In this document: one piece after another, positions 49,442-59,388 of the stretch
Layout of the letters: every line of letters begins with the position of its first letter
How positions within the stretch are numbered: position 1 is the first letter of the stretch
NCBI GenBank assembly: GCA_963705155.1
Contig: CAVPJC010000014.1
Span: 310,001-374,000 of the forward strand
Length of the DNA: 64,000 bases
DNA from: CAVPJC01 sp963705155
GTDB lineage: Bacteria > Chloroflexota > Anaerolineae > Anaerolineales > UBA4823
Reading direction: 5' to 3'
Made by a program: the position numbers and the translations under genes
The notes under the pieces: generated by a model
Databases searched by the model: none
Seen by the model: only the letters and a program-made list of their open reading frames with translations
Told to the model about the DNA's origin: nothing

Positions 49442-51233
49442 TCAGTCAACCGTGAGAGTTTTGCTCAGATTGCGTGGAAAGTCGGGATCGTAACCCAGCT
49501 CAAGGCTGATCTTGTAGGAAAGCAATTGCAATGGCAACACCGAAAGGATTGCGCTCAAGTGGGCCGGCGCCTACTGGTAGAACGATCATATCGTCTGCAT
49601 TGGCGCGCAGCCGTGGATCATCTTCGCCAATGACAATCGCTCTCCCACCCCGGCAGGTGACCTCGTTGATGCCGCTGACCAATAATGGCACATCCTGAGG
49701 TCCCGCCAGAAATAATACCGGGAAACGATCTCTCACAGCCGATAATGGGCCATGCTTAAATTCGGTGGACAACATGCCCTCACAATGCGCATAGGTAATT
49801 TCCTTGAGCTTAACCGCGCCTTCCATTGCGATCGGGTAGGTGTAACCATATCCCAGGCAGTAAAGGTCATCCCACGCGGCCAAATCGGGGGTGATCGCAG
49901 TAACCACCGGCTCGACCATTTCCAGTGTTTTTTCAATCAAAGTGGGAAGCGCCCCGAGTTCTTGTGTAGGATGGTTTCCCAGGCGCAGCGCCAGATACAA
50001 GAAGGCGACCACCTGGTTCGTGAAGGTCTTGGTCGCAGGCACACTGATTTCATACCCGCAGACTAGAGGCAGATGACACTCGCTTACACGGGTCAGGGTA
50101 GAGCCGATGACATTGACCAGGCTGAAGATTGTCATCCCTTTCCCGCGGGCAACCTCAATGGCATTCAAAACATCCTTGGTCTCCCCGCTCTGGCTGACAA
50201 AGATACCCACATCATCCGGCGTGATTGCCGGTCCGTACTGAGCGGAGAACTGGGGCGCCAGCACAGGTATCACAGCTGTGTTGGCGAGCTGAGCAAAATA
50301 CACAGCTCCCAATACGCAGGCATGGTAGCTTGTGCCGCAGCCAACCAGATAAACATGCCGCGCCTGACGTACTTTGTTGAGGATTGTTTGAACCTCAGCC
50401 GAACGATCCAGCAGCTCTACCAGCTCGCGCGTTACTGTTGCTTGCTCATGAATTTCCTTAAGCATGAAGTGCGGATAGCCGCCTTTTTGCGCCGCTTCCA
50501 TAGTTTCTGTGATTTTCTCGACCTGCCGGTCCATCAGGTTGCCATCTTCCACACGGTGCACTTCAATTCGATCGGGGTACAGGGTCAAAATTTCACCATC
50601 ATGAACACGAATGACATCCCGGGTAAGCGGTAAAATGGATGGTAAATCTGATGAGACACAGGTGAACCCATCCCCGATGCCTGCCACCAACCCCGACCCT
50701 TTTTTGATGGCATACAGGGTTTCCTCGCCGACCCGGCCGATGACGAAGGCATAGTCTCCAGCCAGATCGCGGTACGCGCAGCGTATGGCATCAACCATGT
50801 TTAATCCTCGATCGACATATCGTTCAACAGCATGAACACACAACTCTCCATCATTGGTTGAGCGCACGAGCATACCTTCAGCCATAAACTCCTGGCGCAG
50901 TTCAACATTGTTGACGACATTCCCATTGTGAGCGCCCACAAGGTCGCCATCGGTATCGAGGTGGGGCTGCGCATTAACCTGAGATGGCTTTCCGAAGGTA
51001 GCCCAGCGGAGCTGCAGGATACCGCGACTACCGGTCATTTCTGCAAAATTGAGTCGACCAGCAACCTCATCCACTTTGCCTGCATCTTTGCGCAGGTCTA
51101 TGGTTTGATCGGCGTGGATTGTTGCGCAGCCAACCAAATCGTATCCACGGTAAGACAATTTTCGTCCTGCGTCGATCATGATGGGGCCGAGATTCAGTTC
51201 TTTACTAGAGATGTAGCCGAATATTCCGCACAT
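49442..51233 (-). CDS. glmS: Glutamine-fructose-6-phosphate aminotransferase-like (divergent GlmS, frameshifted)
   Basis: 596 residues. ATG 51233 gives MCGIFGYI with Cys2 as glutaminase nucleophile, LSYRGYDLVGCA, LRWATFGKPSQVNAQPH and AHNGNVVNN; two SIS domains follow (VGCGTSYHAC, FVSQSGETKDV, EGMLSTEFKHGP). An extra C in the run at 49561-49563 breaks the end; removing it gives the classic tail LPLQLLSYKISLELGYDPDF and PRNLSKTLTVD. The glutaminase core (RSTNDGE where GlmS has S-TDTE) departs from the canonical enzyme, so it may be a paralogue. It makes glucosamine-6-phosphate, feeding cell-wall and glycan synthesis. Confidence 0.85.
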
Positions 51234-51283
51234 AGTTCGTTGAATAATCCTTTTATTGAAGTTAGACGATTTTTTGCATCGAT

Positions 51284-52537
51284 TTATCGGTAGATTTGTG
51301 GAACGAGCCAAAAAGCCAAATCCTCTTTGAATGAGCCATTGGCATCGACAGTAAGGATAAATTGGACAGATTTTCCTGCCAGGTCGCCCAAATTGATATC
51401 GATGCGTGTGATCGAGCCATCAAAGACTTCGTGCCACTCACCCAGGTTTTTGACTTTACCGCCATCCACCCGGTAGTTCAACTCAAAAATCACATCGCAA
51501 TTTTCGGCTTCATCCAGGCAGCCGACATCTGCCAGGAAGTGGTCCCCGCTTTTGATCTTAATGGGTGGATAGGTTCCTGTTATCCATCCATCTTTGACCT
51601 GTTCTGGATTGGTCCAGAGCGCTGGCTCATTTTCCTTGCGATTCTCCTGGTCTGGGTTGCTCAACAGGATTACAAAGCCATCATCGTCGCCTTCTTTGCC
51701 GGGGCAATCCAGCACACCTGCATCGCTTTCCCACTCAGCCGAGCAATAGGACTCGACGAAACTGAAGACAATGCCTTCATCGACCTCCTTGACCTGGATA
51801 TCAACCCACATGGTCTGGCTGCCACTCGAACCCAGGCCGAAGCGCTTCCCTTTATCATCCGCCAGCATCCAATTTCCCCGGTAATCACCCGAGTTTACCG
51901 GTGCAACCAGATCGACAGATATTTCCACGGTTTCGCCGGGATCCACACGCATGTCAAGATCCTGGGAATCTGGCCCACTCATCTGGTCACCGCGGGCAAA
52001 AACCAGAGAAAAATCTGTGTTCCAGGCACAGGTACCGGTATTCTTGACCTGCCAGGTTTTGGTGAACGGTTTACCTGGATCAAACCGGGTGCCATCAGGA
52101 ACAGTAACATCCTTGACAAACCTGGCTGCCAGGCAAGCGGGCTGCGTGCCGGTGCCTCCAGAAGTTCCGCCGCCCGATGAGCCAGATGATCCCTGGGTAG
52201 GGTTGGCGCTGGCGGTCGGAGTCGCAGTAAACTGCGGCGTAAAGCTCGGCAGAGGCGTGGCGGATGGGGGTAATGTAGGTGGCACTGGCGTAGGTGTCTC
52301 GGTTGGCTTGATTGGTGTTGGCTCAAGAGTTACAGTTGGTTCAGGCGGCGGCATGGTTGGTGTGGCGTTGAGTGCTGAGAGGGTCAATTGCGCTGAAAAA
52401 GTCCCGGCGACTTTGGTGTTCAACTCATTTACGTCAAATCCAGGGGCGGGGGCCGTTGGCGTTGCCATATTGCATGCCAACATCACAACCGCCACGCTTA
52501 TGCCGAAAAACATACGGGTGATCAGCGGGTTTTTCAT
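51284..52537 (-). CDS. Lipoprotein with NBR1-type Ig-like domain
   Basis: 417 residues from ATG 52537, preceded by GAGGAG. The signal peptide ends in VMLAC (lipobox), followed by a long Thr/Pro-rich linker (TPTPVPPTLPPSATPLPSF) and a Ser/Gly spacer. Residues ~130-245 form an NBR1/N_BRCA1_IG-like fold: VPDGTRFDPGKPFTKTWQVK, NTGTCAWNTDFSLVFARGD, VDPGETVEISVDL, GDYRGNWML. A second beta-rich domain with several Cys follows. Such surface lipoproteins are widespread in Chloroflexota; the ligand is unknown. Confidence 0.8.
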   Translation of the reverse strand: MKNPLITRMFFGISVAVVMLACNMATPTAPAPGFDVNELNTKVAGTFSAQLTLSALNATPTMPPPEPTVTLEPTPIKPTETPTPVPPTLPPSATPLPSFTPQFTATPTASANPTQGSSGSSGGGTSGGTGTQPACLAARFVKDVTVPDGTRFDPGKPFTKTWQVKNTGTCAWNTDFSLVFARGDQMSGPDSQDLDMRVDPGETVEISVDLVAPVNSGDYRGNWMLADDKGKRFGLGSSGSQTMWVDIQVKEVDEGIVFSFVESYCSAEWESDAGVLDCPGKEGDDDGFVILLSNPDQENRKENEPALWTNPEQVKDGWITGTYPPIKIKSGDHFLADVGCLDEAENCDVIFELNYRVDGGKVKNLGEWHEVFDGSITRIDINLGDLAGKSVQFILTVDANGSFKEDLAFWLVPQIYR

Positions 52538-52622
52538 TTCAACTCTCCTCATGACCGGTACTCGATAGCCAGCAGAAAAATGTGGTTTTAGCAGTTTTCC
52601 CTAATCCGTTGGGCAGGGACGA

Positions 52623-53114
52623 TCAACCGCCCCATGGCATCTGGGCGTACTCGTCAAAGGCGCGGTCATGTAAATCCTTGAAATATCGTTCGTGCCCGTG
52701 CTCCCAATGAGCCAGCAATGTGAGAACTTCGTGGGGATCGCCTTCTGTTTTATTAGCTGCCTGTTCGTAAAATTCAGCAAAGTCCCGTTCGATCAGGTAG
52801 GCCATACGCAGAACCGGCAGGTCAGGTACCATGGCTTCCAGGACGGTCTGATCGATCACCTCGGTACTGGCGCGCCGGGTAAAAAATGCTGTGTCCGTCA
52901 TGGATTCCAGTGGATACTCGGCGCTCGATTTGCCCTGCTTTAAGGCATCAATCTGCCATTGGATAAATTCAATATGTTTTTGTTCCTCGGCAGCCAGTTT
53001 TTTAAATGCGCCCACAGCAGCAGCATGACTCAGTCGCCCGGCGTTCTCTTCAAAGAAACGCTTGCCTTCATACTCGCGCTGCAAAGCATACTGGTAGATC
53101 TTCAGAATGTCCAT
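52623..53114 (-). CDS. Ferritin-like (rubrerythrin-type) di-iron protein
   Basis: 163 residues, all-helical. Iron-ligand-like motifs EYEGKRFFEENAGR, LAAEEQKHIEFI, AYLIERDFAEFYEQAA and AHWEHGHERYF follow the four-helix ferritin-like pattern; no rubredoxin domain is attached. The ATG lies next to the fdhA stop with only a two-base gap, so it is co-translated with the formate dehydrogenase. It probably protects the O2-sensitive metal centres or stores iron; this is inferred from context. Confidence 0.8.
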   Translation of the reverse strand: MDILKIYQYALQREYEGKRFFEENAGRLSHAAAVGAFKKLAAEEQKHIEFIQWQIDALKQGKSSAEYPLESMTDTAFFTRRASTEVIDQTVLEAMVPDLPVLRMAYLIERDFAEFYEQAANKTEGDPHEVLTLLAHWEHGHERYFKDLHDRAFDEYAQMPWGG

Positions 53115-53116
53115 GG

Positions 53117-55876
53117 TTAAATTACCTCCACACGCACCGCACAGATTTTGTATTCAGGTATCTTTGCCACCGGGTCCAACGCAGCAAGGGTCAATTCGTT
53201 GGCAGACGCCTCAGGGAAGTGGAAATTTGCATACACCATACCTGGCGGCACGCGGTCGGTTACCCAGGCTTCGGCCTCGATGCTGCCTCGCCGTGAGACG
53301 ACGCGGACCATTTTGTTGCCATTCAATCCCATGCGCTGGGCGTCATCCGGGTTCACCTCGATGAGCGATTCACCGTAGACTTCCATCAATCCCGCGGACC
53401 GCCTGGTCATTTCGCCACCATGCCAGTGGTACAAGACTCGCCCGGTGTTCAGCAGCATGGGGTACTCGTCGTCCGGCAGTTCGGCTGGTGGCACATGATC
53501 GATGGCGACGAACTTGCCCCGGCCGCGAGCAAACTGTCCGATGTGCAAGATGGGTGTGCCGTTGTGTTCATCGTTTTTTACAGGCCACTGAAGCCGGTCG
53601 CCACGTTCCAACCGCTCATGATTAACACCGGCGTAGCTGGGGGTGAGCGCCGCAGCCTCGTTGAGAATTTCTGCGGTGTTGTCGTAATTCCAGGAGGAGT
53701 ATTGGGATGGCTGTACTTTCCGATTTCCTTTGTCAAGGATGCGGGTCGCCAGCTCAGCCGTGATCCACCAATCCTGCCTTGCCTGTCCAGGCGGGTTAAC
53801 CGCCTGGCGAACCATCTGGATTCTCCGCTCTGTATTGGTGTAAGTGCCTGTTTTTTCAGCAAAACTGACACCAGGTAGAAGCACATCGGCGTAAGGCGCG
53901 GTCTCAGAAGGGAAAATTTCCTGCAAAACGATGAAATCGCACATATCGAGGCAATGCCGGATGTGGTGAGAATCCGGGTCGCTCATCACCGGATCTTCAC
54001 CCAGGATATACAGGGCTTTGATTTTGCCATCGCCCGCTGCGGGTATTATTTCGGTGACAGTCATCCCAATTTTATTCGATAATGGGACTCCCCAAACATT
54101 TTCAAACCTTTCCCGCACGGCGTCCAGTGGTACTGCCTGGTAACCGGGATATACATTGGGCAAGCCGCCCATATCGCAGGCTCCCTGAACGTTGTTTTGC
54201 CCGCGCAGTGGGTTTACACCGCCGCCCGGGATGCCGATATTACCAAGGAGCATTTGCAAATTAGCCAGGTCCATCACATTGCGTACACCGACGATGTGCT
54301 GGGTGATGCCCATCGCCCACATGACCGCCATGGGTTTATTGGTTCCCAGAATCTCTGCGGCTTCTCTTAGCTGTTGAGCAGGTATGCCGGTGATTTCAGC
54401 CGCAATTTCCGGGGGATACTGCATTACTGTTTGCTTAAATTCTTCAAAGCCTTCCGTTCGATTGGTGATGAATTCCTGGTCTTCCCACCCGTTTTCAAGG
54501 ATGAGATACATGATACCGTTTAACAGGGCGATATCTGTGCCAGATTTATGCCTCAGGTGGAGCGTGGCAAATTCTGTGATATCGATTTTTCGTGGATCGG
54601 CGACGACCAGTTTAACTTTTCGTTTTAAGACAGCCTGGCGAATTTTCGATCCAAATACCGGGTGCTGCTCGGTGGTGTTTGAGCCGATGATCAGCATGGC
54701 CTGGGCATACCGGACAATATCATCCATTGAATTGGTCATTGCGCCTGAACCGTAGGAAGTGGCCAGACCGGCCACGGTGCTGGAGTGTCAGAGACGGGCG
54801 CAATGATCTATATTATTCGTGCCGATTACCTGTCGAGCAAATTTGTTCATCAGGTAATTTTCTTCATTCAGGCACTTAGCCGAAGTGAGGACGCCAATAC
54901 TGTCGCTTCCGTGTTGGTCGCGCGCCTGGCGCAGCTTGTCAGCAGTAATGTCCAGCGCCGTATTCCAGTCCACTTCCACCCAATCGCCTCGGTCGCTGCC
55001 AGTTCTGGATTTGCCTTCCAAGAGGTATCTTCGCACCATCGGGCGGGTCAAGCGCTCGGGGTGGTGAACAAAATCATAGCCATAGCGTCCTTTGACACAC
55101 AAATGCATCCCATTCACTGGAGCATTTGGATTGGATGTCACCCGGATGATTTTATTATCTTTTACATTAAGATCGAACTGGCAGCCAACACCACAGTATG
55201 TGCAGGTGGTGGTGACAACCTTATCAGGCATGCCCATTCCCACCGACATTTTATTATCCAGAGCTCCTGTTGGGCAGTATGCCACACAAGCGCCACACGA
55301 TTCGCAGCGCGCTTCGAGCAAAGCGGTATCTGCGCCAGAGATAATACGCGCCCCGAAACCTCGGTCGGCAACCCCCCAAACAAACCGTCCCTGAACCTCG
55401 GAACAGGCACGCACGCAGCGCGTACACAAAATACATTTATTAAAATCTACCCAGAGGAATGGATTTGGATCACTGTTCTCACTGTATCGTGGTTGTACCC
55501 GCTGCTCTACTGGCAGTTGCACCTGGTAATGATCAATCCAATGTTCAAATTCGGTCCTGTGTTTATCCACTGCAGCATACCCGGTGTCATGATAGTTCAC
55601 CAATAACATTTCAAGCACTAAACGCCGGGATTGGATCACAGTTGGCGTCTCGGTATGAACGACCATACCTTCGCTCACGGGGGTAGTGCAGGCAGCCATC
55701 TGCCCGCGCATTTTTTCTACTTCTATCAGGCAGAGGCGGCAAGAGCCTACCGGCGAAAGGTCTTTGTGGTAACAGAGCGTGGGAATAATCAGGCCATTCT
55801 CGTGAGCCGCTTCCAGGATGGTTTGACCGTCTTGTGCCTGTATGGCCTGATTGTTGATGGTAAGTTTTATACTCAT
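53117..55876 (-). CDS. fdhA: Selenocysteine-containing NAD-linked formate dehydrogenase, catalytic subunit
   Basis: 919 residues including Sec at 363, encoded by TGA 54788-54790 in the same frame: IDHCAR-L-U-H-SSTVAGLA, the exact Sec/Cys position of FdhF-type enzymes. Order: [2Fe-2S] domain (Cys35, 46, 49, 62), two 4Fe-4S motifs (CILCTRCVRACSE, CESCGACVAYCPTGA), the 4Fe-4S/molybdopterin entry TTCTYCGVGCQFDLNV, Mo-pterin oxidoreductase body (GSNTTEQHPVFGSKI, MDLANLQMLLGNIG) and dinucleotide-binding tail. ATG 55876 has GGAG upstream. It oxidises formate to CO2 (or the reverse) at a Mo/W-bis-MGD site; electrons go to the NuoEF-type subunit encoded upstream. Without Sec insertion the gene reads as two pieces. 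Confidence 0.92.
54759..54775 (-). promoter_or_regulatory. Bacterial SECIS hairpin of fdhA
   Basis: On the minus strand GTGGCC-GGTCT-GGCCAC forms a perfect 6-bp stem with loop GGTCT, starting 12 bases after the TGA. GGT CTG falls at codons +7 and +8 from the TGA, exactly as in E. coli fdhF, where the loop G and U are bound by SelB. The signal is coding sequence at the same time (VAGLA). Confidence 0.9.
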
Positions 55877-55889
55877 GATGTTCTCCGCG

Positions 55890-57617
55890 TTATTGTATGG
55901 CGGCTTTGAATTCGTCTGCAAAATTGGCCAGGGCAGATTTTACGGGAATGGCAACAGATTGGCCTAAACCGCAAAAGGAAGCCACCTGCATCACATCAGA
56001 CAATTGGTAAAGCTGCTCAAGATCACCGGAAATGCCGCCGCCGGTTGCCAACCGTTCCAGAATAGTAAGAGCCTGTCGCGTTCCAACCCGGCAGGGTGTA
56101 CATTTTCCGCATGATTCTACCGTGAAGAAATGGAGTAATTCCCGCAGAAAAGCCACGGTCGATACATCTTGATTGGCAATCAGGAAAGCGCCAGCACCCA
56201 GCGAGATTCCCTTAGCTGCCGAGGCGTAGTCGATCGGGATATCCATCTGTGCGCTGGACACGATTGTACCTGCAGCGCCCCCGGTCAGCGCAAAGTGGAA
56301 TTCCGATCCGTCGATCATCCCTCCAGCATACTCCTCAATCACCTGACGCAGCGACAGTCCGAATGGCGCTTCAAACAGACCGGGATTTTTGATATGACCT
56401 AATAGCATGTATAGTTTGGTTCCCGGGATGGGATAACGGCTTAGAGCCCGGTACCACTCAGCGCCATGTTGAAGAATGGATGGTACTGCGGCGTACGATT
56501 CGACATTGTTGACCAAAGTTGGCAACCCCCGGTTGCCGGAAGATGGCGGATAAGGTGGTCTGAAGCGTGGCTCGCCGCGTTTGCCTTCTAAGGACTCGAT
56601 TAATGCGGTCTCCTCTCCACAAATGTAAGCCCCGGCTCCGCGGTGCACATGGATTTGAAAAGAAAATCCACTTTCCTGGATATTGTTTCCCAAAAAACCC
56701 ATTTCTTCCGCTTGAGCAATGGCGCGTTCCATGCGCTGCGCCTGTCCGAGGTACTCGCCGCGAATATATATATAGCCAACACTTGCACCGGTCGCGTAGC
56801 CTGAAATAACCATTCCCTCCAATACCTGGTGTGGATTCGTATCCATCAGAACCCGGTCTTTAAAAATCAGCGGTTCTGATTCGTCCGCATTGCAAATGAT
56901 ATATTTAGGTTGTCTGTTGGCCTGGGCAACAAAACGCCATTTGCGTCCCACCGGAAAACCAGCCCCACCGCGGCCGGTGAGCCCGGACGCTTCCACGATG
57001 CTTACGACTTCATCGGGTGATTTTTCGAGGGCTGCTCTGAGACCCTGGTAGGCTCCTTTTTCGATTGCGGAATGAATAGAATCAGGATCTATGACACCAC
57101 TGTTTGCCAGCATGATGCGCAACTCGCCGGGTCGGGGTACGGAATAATCCGTATTTTCACCGCGCCAGCCATTTATTACACGGTTTGCGTCTTCTGGATT
57201 AATGGGGCCAGCCTGGTTATCGTCTATGAGAACGGCCGGCGCCCGGTCACACAATCCCAGGCAGCTTGTCCGTTCTACCCGGCAGTTCGGGTGTTTTTTA
57301 ATTTCGTCGTCAAGAGACTTACGTACTGGTGTGGCATGTTTCATCCAACAGACTGGACCATCACATACCCTGATGACCTGCTCTTTCCCCGGTTTCAATG
57401 AGAGCATTGAGTAAAAGGATGCAATACCATAGGCATGTGCAGCCGGCAGGTGTAATGCCCGGGCAGTATCCTGAATTACACCCCGAGACAGTCCTCCGTG
57501 TTGGGCCTGGTATTCCATAAATATATCCAGCAGGTGTTCAGGCCGTTGATGATACTCCTGAGCAAGTGCGACAATTTCTTCATTGATTGGTTTGAACTTT
57601 GTTTGCTTATTGCTCAT
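55890..57617 (-). CDS. NuoE-NuoF fusion subunit of formate dehydrogenase (diaphorase)
   Basis: 575 residues, start ATG 57617. The N-terminal thioredoxin-like [2Fe-2S] domain has CDGPVCWMKHA and CLGLCDRAPA. The NuoF part has GLTGRGGAGFPVGRKW (FMN/NAD site), ICNADESEP, GAYICGEETALIESLEG and the 4Fe-4S site ESCGKCTPCRVG. It takes electrons from FdhA and reduces NAD(P)+. The gene ends 13 bases before the fdhA start, so the two form the soluble NAD-linked enzyme; a fused E-F arrangement is known from other anaerobic formate dehydrogenases and hydrogenases. Confidence 0.92.
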   Translation of the reverse strand: MSNKQTKFKPINEEIVALAQEYHQRPEHLLDIFMEYQAQHGGLSRGVIQDTARALHLPAAHAYGIASFYSMLSLKPGKEQVIRVCDGPVCWMKHATPVRKSLDDEIKKHPNCRVERTSCLGLCDRAPAVLIDDNQAGPINPEDANRVINGWRGENTDYSVPRPGELRIMLANSGVIDPDSIHSAIEKGAYQGLRAALEKSPDEVVSIVEASGLTGRGGAGFPVGRKWRFVAQANRQPKYIICNADESEPLIFKDRVLMDTNPHQVLEGMVISGYATGASVGYIYIRGEYLGQAQRMERAIAQAEEMGFLGNNIQESGFSFQIHVHRGAGAYICGEETALIESLEGKRGEPRFRPPYPPSSGNRGLPTLVNNVESYAAVPSILQHGAEWYRALSRYPIPGTKLYMLLGHIKNPGLFEAPFGLSLRQVIEEYAGGMIDGSEFHFALTGGAAGTIVSSAQMDIPIDYASAAKGISLGAGAFLIANQDVSTVAFLRELLHFFTVESCGKCTPCRVGTRQALTILERLATGGGISGDLEQLYQLSDVMQVASFCGLGQSVAIPVKSALANFADEFKAAIQ

Positions 57618-57638
57618 CCTAATCCTCATCTTCTTGAT

Positions 57639-57671
57639 AAAAAAAATCCATTTTCTGCTAGAAAATGGATT
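57639..57671 (-). terminator. Terminator/attenuator hairpin at the fdhD end
   Basis: On the minus strand AATCCATTTTC-TAGCA-GAAAATGGATT is a perfect 11-bp stem followed directly by eight T. The fdhD stop codon TAG lies in the loop, so ribosomes finishing fdhD would disrupt the hairpin. It sits between fdhD and the NuoEF-type gene and may set their ratio. Confidence 0.8.
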
Positions 57672-58464
57672 CTACATTGGCTTCCGGTTCATTCTCTGTC
57701 GCCATTATCCGCTCTGGATGACTGTAAATGTTGAATCTATTGCGACGCGCATAGCCGATCAAGGTGATCCCAAGTTGGTCGGCAAGCTGGATTGAGAGAG
57801 AACTGGGTGATGTGCGCGAGATGACGATAGCCGCGGATAACCGGGCTGATTTTTGCAGCATCTCGGAGCTGATGCGACCCGTGGTAAGTATGATCCGGCG
57901 GGGAAGTGTAATTCCTTCCAACAACACCCGGCCGGCAATTTTATCCAGGGTATTGTGGCGTCCAATGTCCTCACACAGGATATTGATGTTCTGGCCATCG
58001 CTGAGGGCCGACGTATGTACACCGCCAGAAGTGCGATATAACTGCTGATTTTCAAAAAGCTGATTGATCAAATCGCCGACGGCATGGGCGCTTAAGATAC
58101 CGCCATTTTTTTGTACGCTGAGATTGGACACATTTTGGACTGCCGTAACACCACCTGTGCAGCCCGACGTGCGCCGCCATTGATCAGGTTTTTCTGCTTT
58201 ATGATGCAGCCAAACGTCTACGTTATCACCAGCTGCGCACAAACGCACATCGGCAATCTCTTCTGGGTTGTGAATGATCCCTTCGTTGAAAAGAAAACCA
58301 ACTGCCATTGCTTCAAGATCAATGGGTGTGCACATGAAGCTTAACCAGACTTCGCCGTTAACTGTCAAAGCAACCGGTGTTTCCACAATCACATCGGCGG
58401 CATTGTTTTCCCACTTTCCTGGGCTGACTTGAATATATCGGATAGGAGCATTGGGTGTTTGCAT
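57658..58464 (-). CDS. fdhD: Formate dehydrogenase accessory sulfurtransferase FdhD
   Basis: 268 residues. FdhD moves sulfur from a cysteine desulfurase (IscS in E. coli) to the Mo-bis-MGD cofactor of formate dehydrogenase. Seen: VNGEVWLSFMCTPID, AVGFLFNEGII, the Cys-loop RRTSGCTGG (single Cys where E. coli has CxxC), CEDIGRHNTLDKIAG, TTGRISSEMLQK and ISRTSPSSL, all family hallmarks. First gene of the formate dehydrogenase block; its end carries the terminator-like hairpin. Confidence 0.93.
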   Translation of the reverse strand: MQTPNAPIRYIQVSPGKWENNAADVIVETPVALTVNGEVWLSFMCTPIDLEAMAVGFLFNEGIIHNPEEIADVRLCAAGDNVDVWLHHKAEKPDQWRRTSGCTGGVTAVQNVSNLSVQKNGGILSAHAVGDLINQLFENQQLYRTSGGVHTSALSDGQNINILCEDIGRHNTLDKIAGRVLLEGITLPRRIILTTGRISSEMLQKSARLSAAIVISRTSPSSLSIQLADQLGITLIGYARRNRFNIYSHPERIMATENEPEANVESIF

Positions 58465-58516
58465 CGTAGAAGTCTCTTGTTGAAACCGTTAATGTTTTTA
58501 CCAGCATAGCTGAATT

Positions 58517-58545
58517 TTAACCTAAATCTGCGCTCATGGTATAGA
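58517..58545 (+). promoter_or_regulatory. Possible promoter for ppk2
   Basis: TTAACC (58517-58522) and TATAGA (58540-58545) with a 17-base spacer, each four of six consensus bases, about 40 bases upstream of the ppk2 ATG in the 123-base divergent region between fdhD and ppk2. Confidence 0.3.
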
Positions 58546-58587
58546 ATCAAATAAAATTCGTAGAAATTTTTAATCTCAGAGGTGTCT

Positions 58588-59388
58588 ATGGACCGCTACC
58601 GGATTTTGCCAGGGAAGAAAGTTAAGCTCAAAGACTGGGATCCAAACGATACCAGTGTTCTCAAAGACCGGGACGCTGCTGAAAAGAAGTTTAAGCAACT
58701 CAACGGCGAATTAGAGAAACTTCAAGAATTACTTTACGCAGAAAATCGCCATAAAGTCCTGGTCGTTTTGCAGACTGTCGACACCGGTGGAAAGGATGGC
58801 ACCATTCGCAGTGTGTTTGAAGGAGTCAATCCGGCTGGTGTACGAGTAGCAAGCTTCAAGGTGCCAACGCCGTTAGAACTTGCGCACGATTATTTGTGGC
58901 GAATTCACGCACAGACTCCTGCGAAAGGTGAGCTTGTGATTTTCAATCGCTCACATTATGAGGATGTGCTGGTTGTCAGGGTACATAAATTAGTGCCAGA
59001 GAACGTGTGGTCGCGTCGCTATGAGCATATAAATGCTTTCGAGCGATTACTGGCAGACGAGGGGACTCTAATTCTCAAATTCTTCCTCCATATTGACCGT
59101 GATGAACAAAAGGAGAGGTTGCTGGAAAGGATAAAAGATCCTACCAAGCAATGGAAATTTAACTCCGGCGATCTAAAAGAGCGGGCGTTGTGGGGAGAGT
59201 ATGAGAAGGCATATGAAGATGCATTAGAAAAAACCAGCACACCCTGGGCGCCCTGGTATGTGGTGCCGGCCAACAGGAATTGGTACCGCAACCTGGTAGT
59301 TGCCAGCGTGCTGGTAAACGCACTAAAAGATCTTAAGATGGAGTACCCGAAACCGGAGGAAAACCTAAGCAGTATCGTGATTGATTAG
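58588..59388 (+). CDS. ppk2: Polyphosphate kinase 2 family protein
   Basis: 266 residues from ATG 58588, with AGAGG five bases upstream (a GTG two codons earlier is less likely). Walker A QTVDTGGKDGTIR, Walker B IFNRSHYEDVLVVRV, lid HIDRDEQKERLLERI and the tail RNLVVASVLVNALKDL match PPK2. It uses polyphosphate to phosphorylate nucleoside mono- or diphosphates, or the reverse. Its end overlaps the convergent regulator gene by 24 bases. Confidence 0.92.
   Translation: MDRYRILPGKKVKLKDWDPNDTSVLKDRDAAEKKFKQLNGELEKLQELLYAENRHKVLVVLQTVDTGGKDGTIRSVFEGVNPAGVRVASFKVPTPLELAHDYLWRIHAQTPAKGELVIFNRSHYEDVLVVRVHKLVPENVWSRRYEHINAFERLLADEGTLILKFFLHIDRDEQKERLLERIKDPTKQWKFNSGDLKERALWGEYEKAYEDALEKTSTPWAPWYVVPANRNWYRNLVVASVLVNALKDLKMEYPKPEENLSSIVID

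Noticed and set aside
54775..54800. fdhA break as another sequencing frameshift or pseudogene
   Set aside because: The frame is unchanged across the TGA, which falls exactly on the Sec site and has a SECIS hairpin; all other domains are intact.
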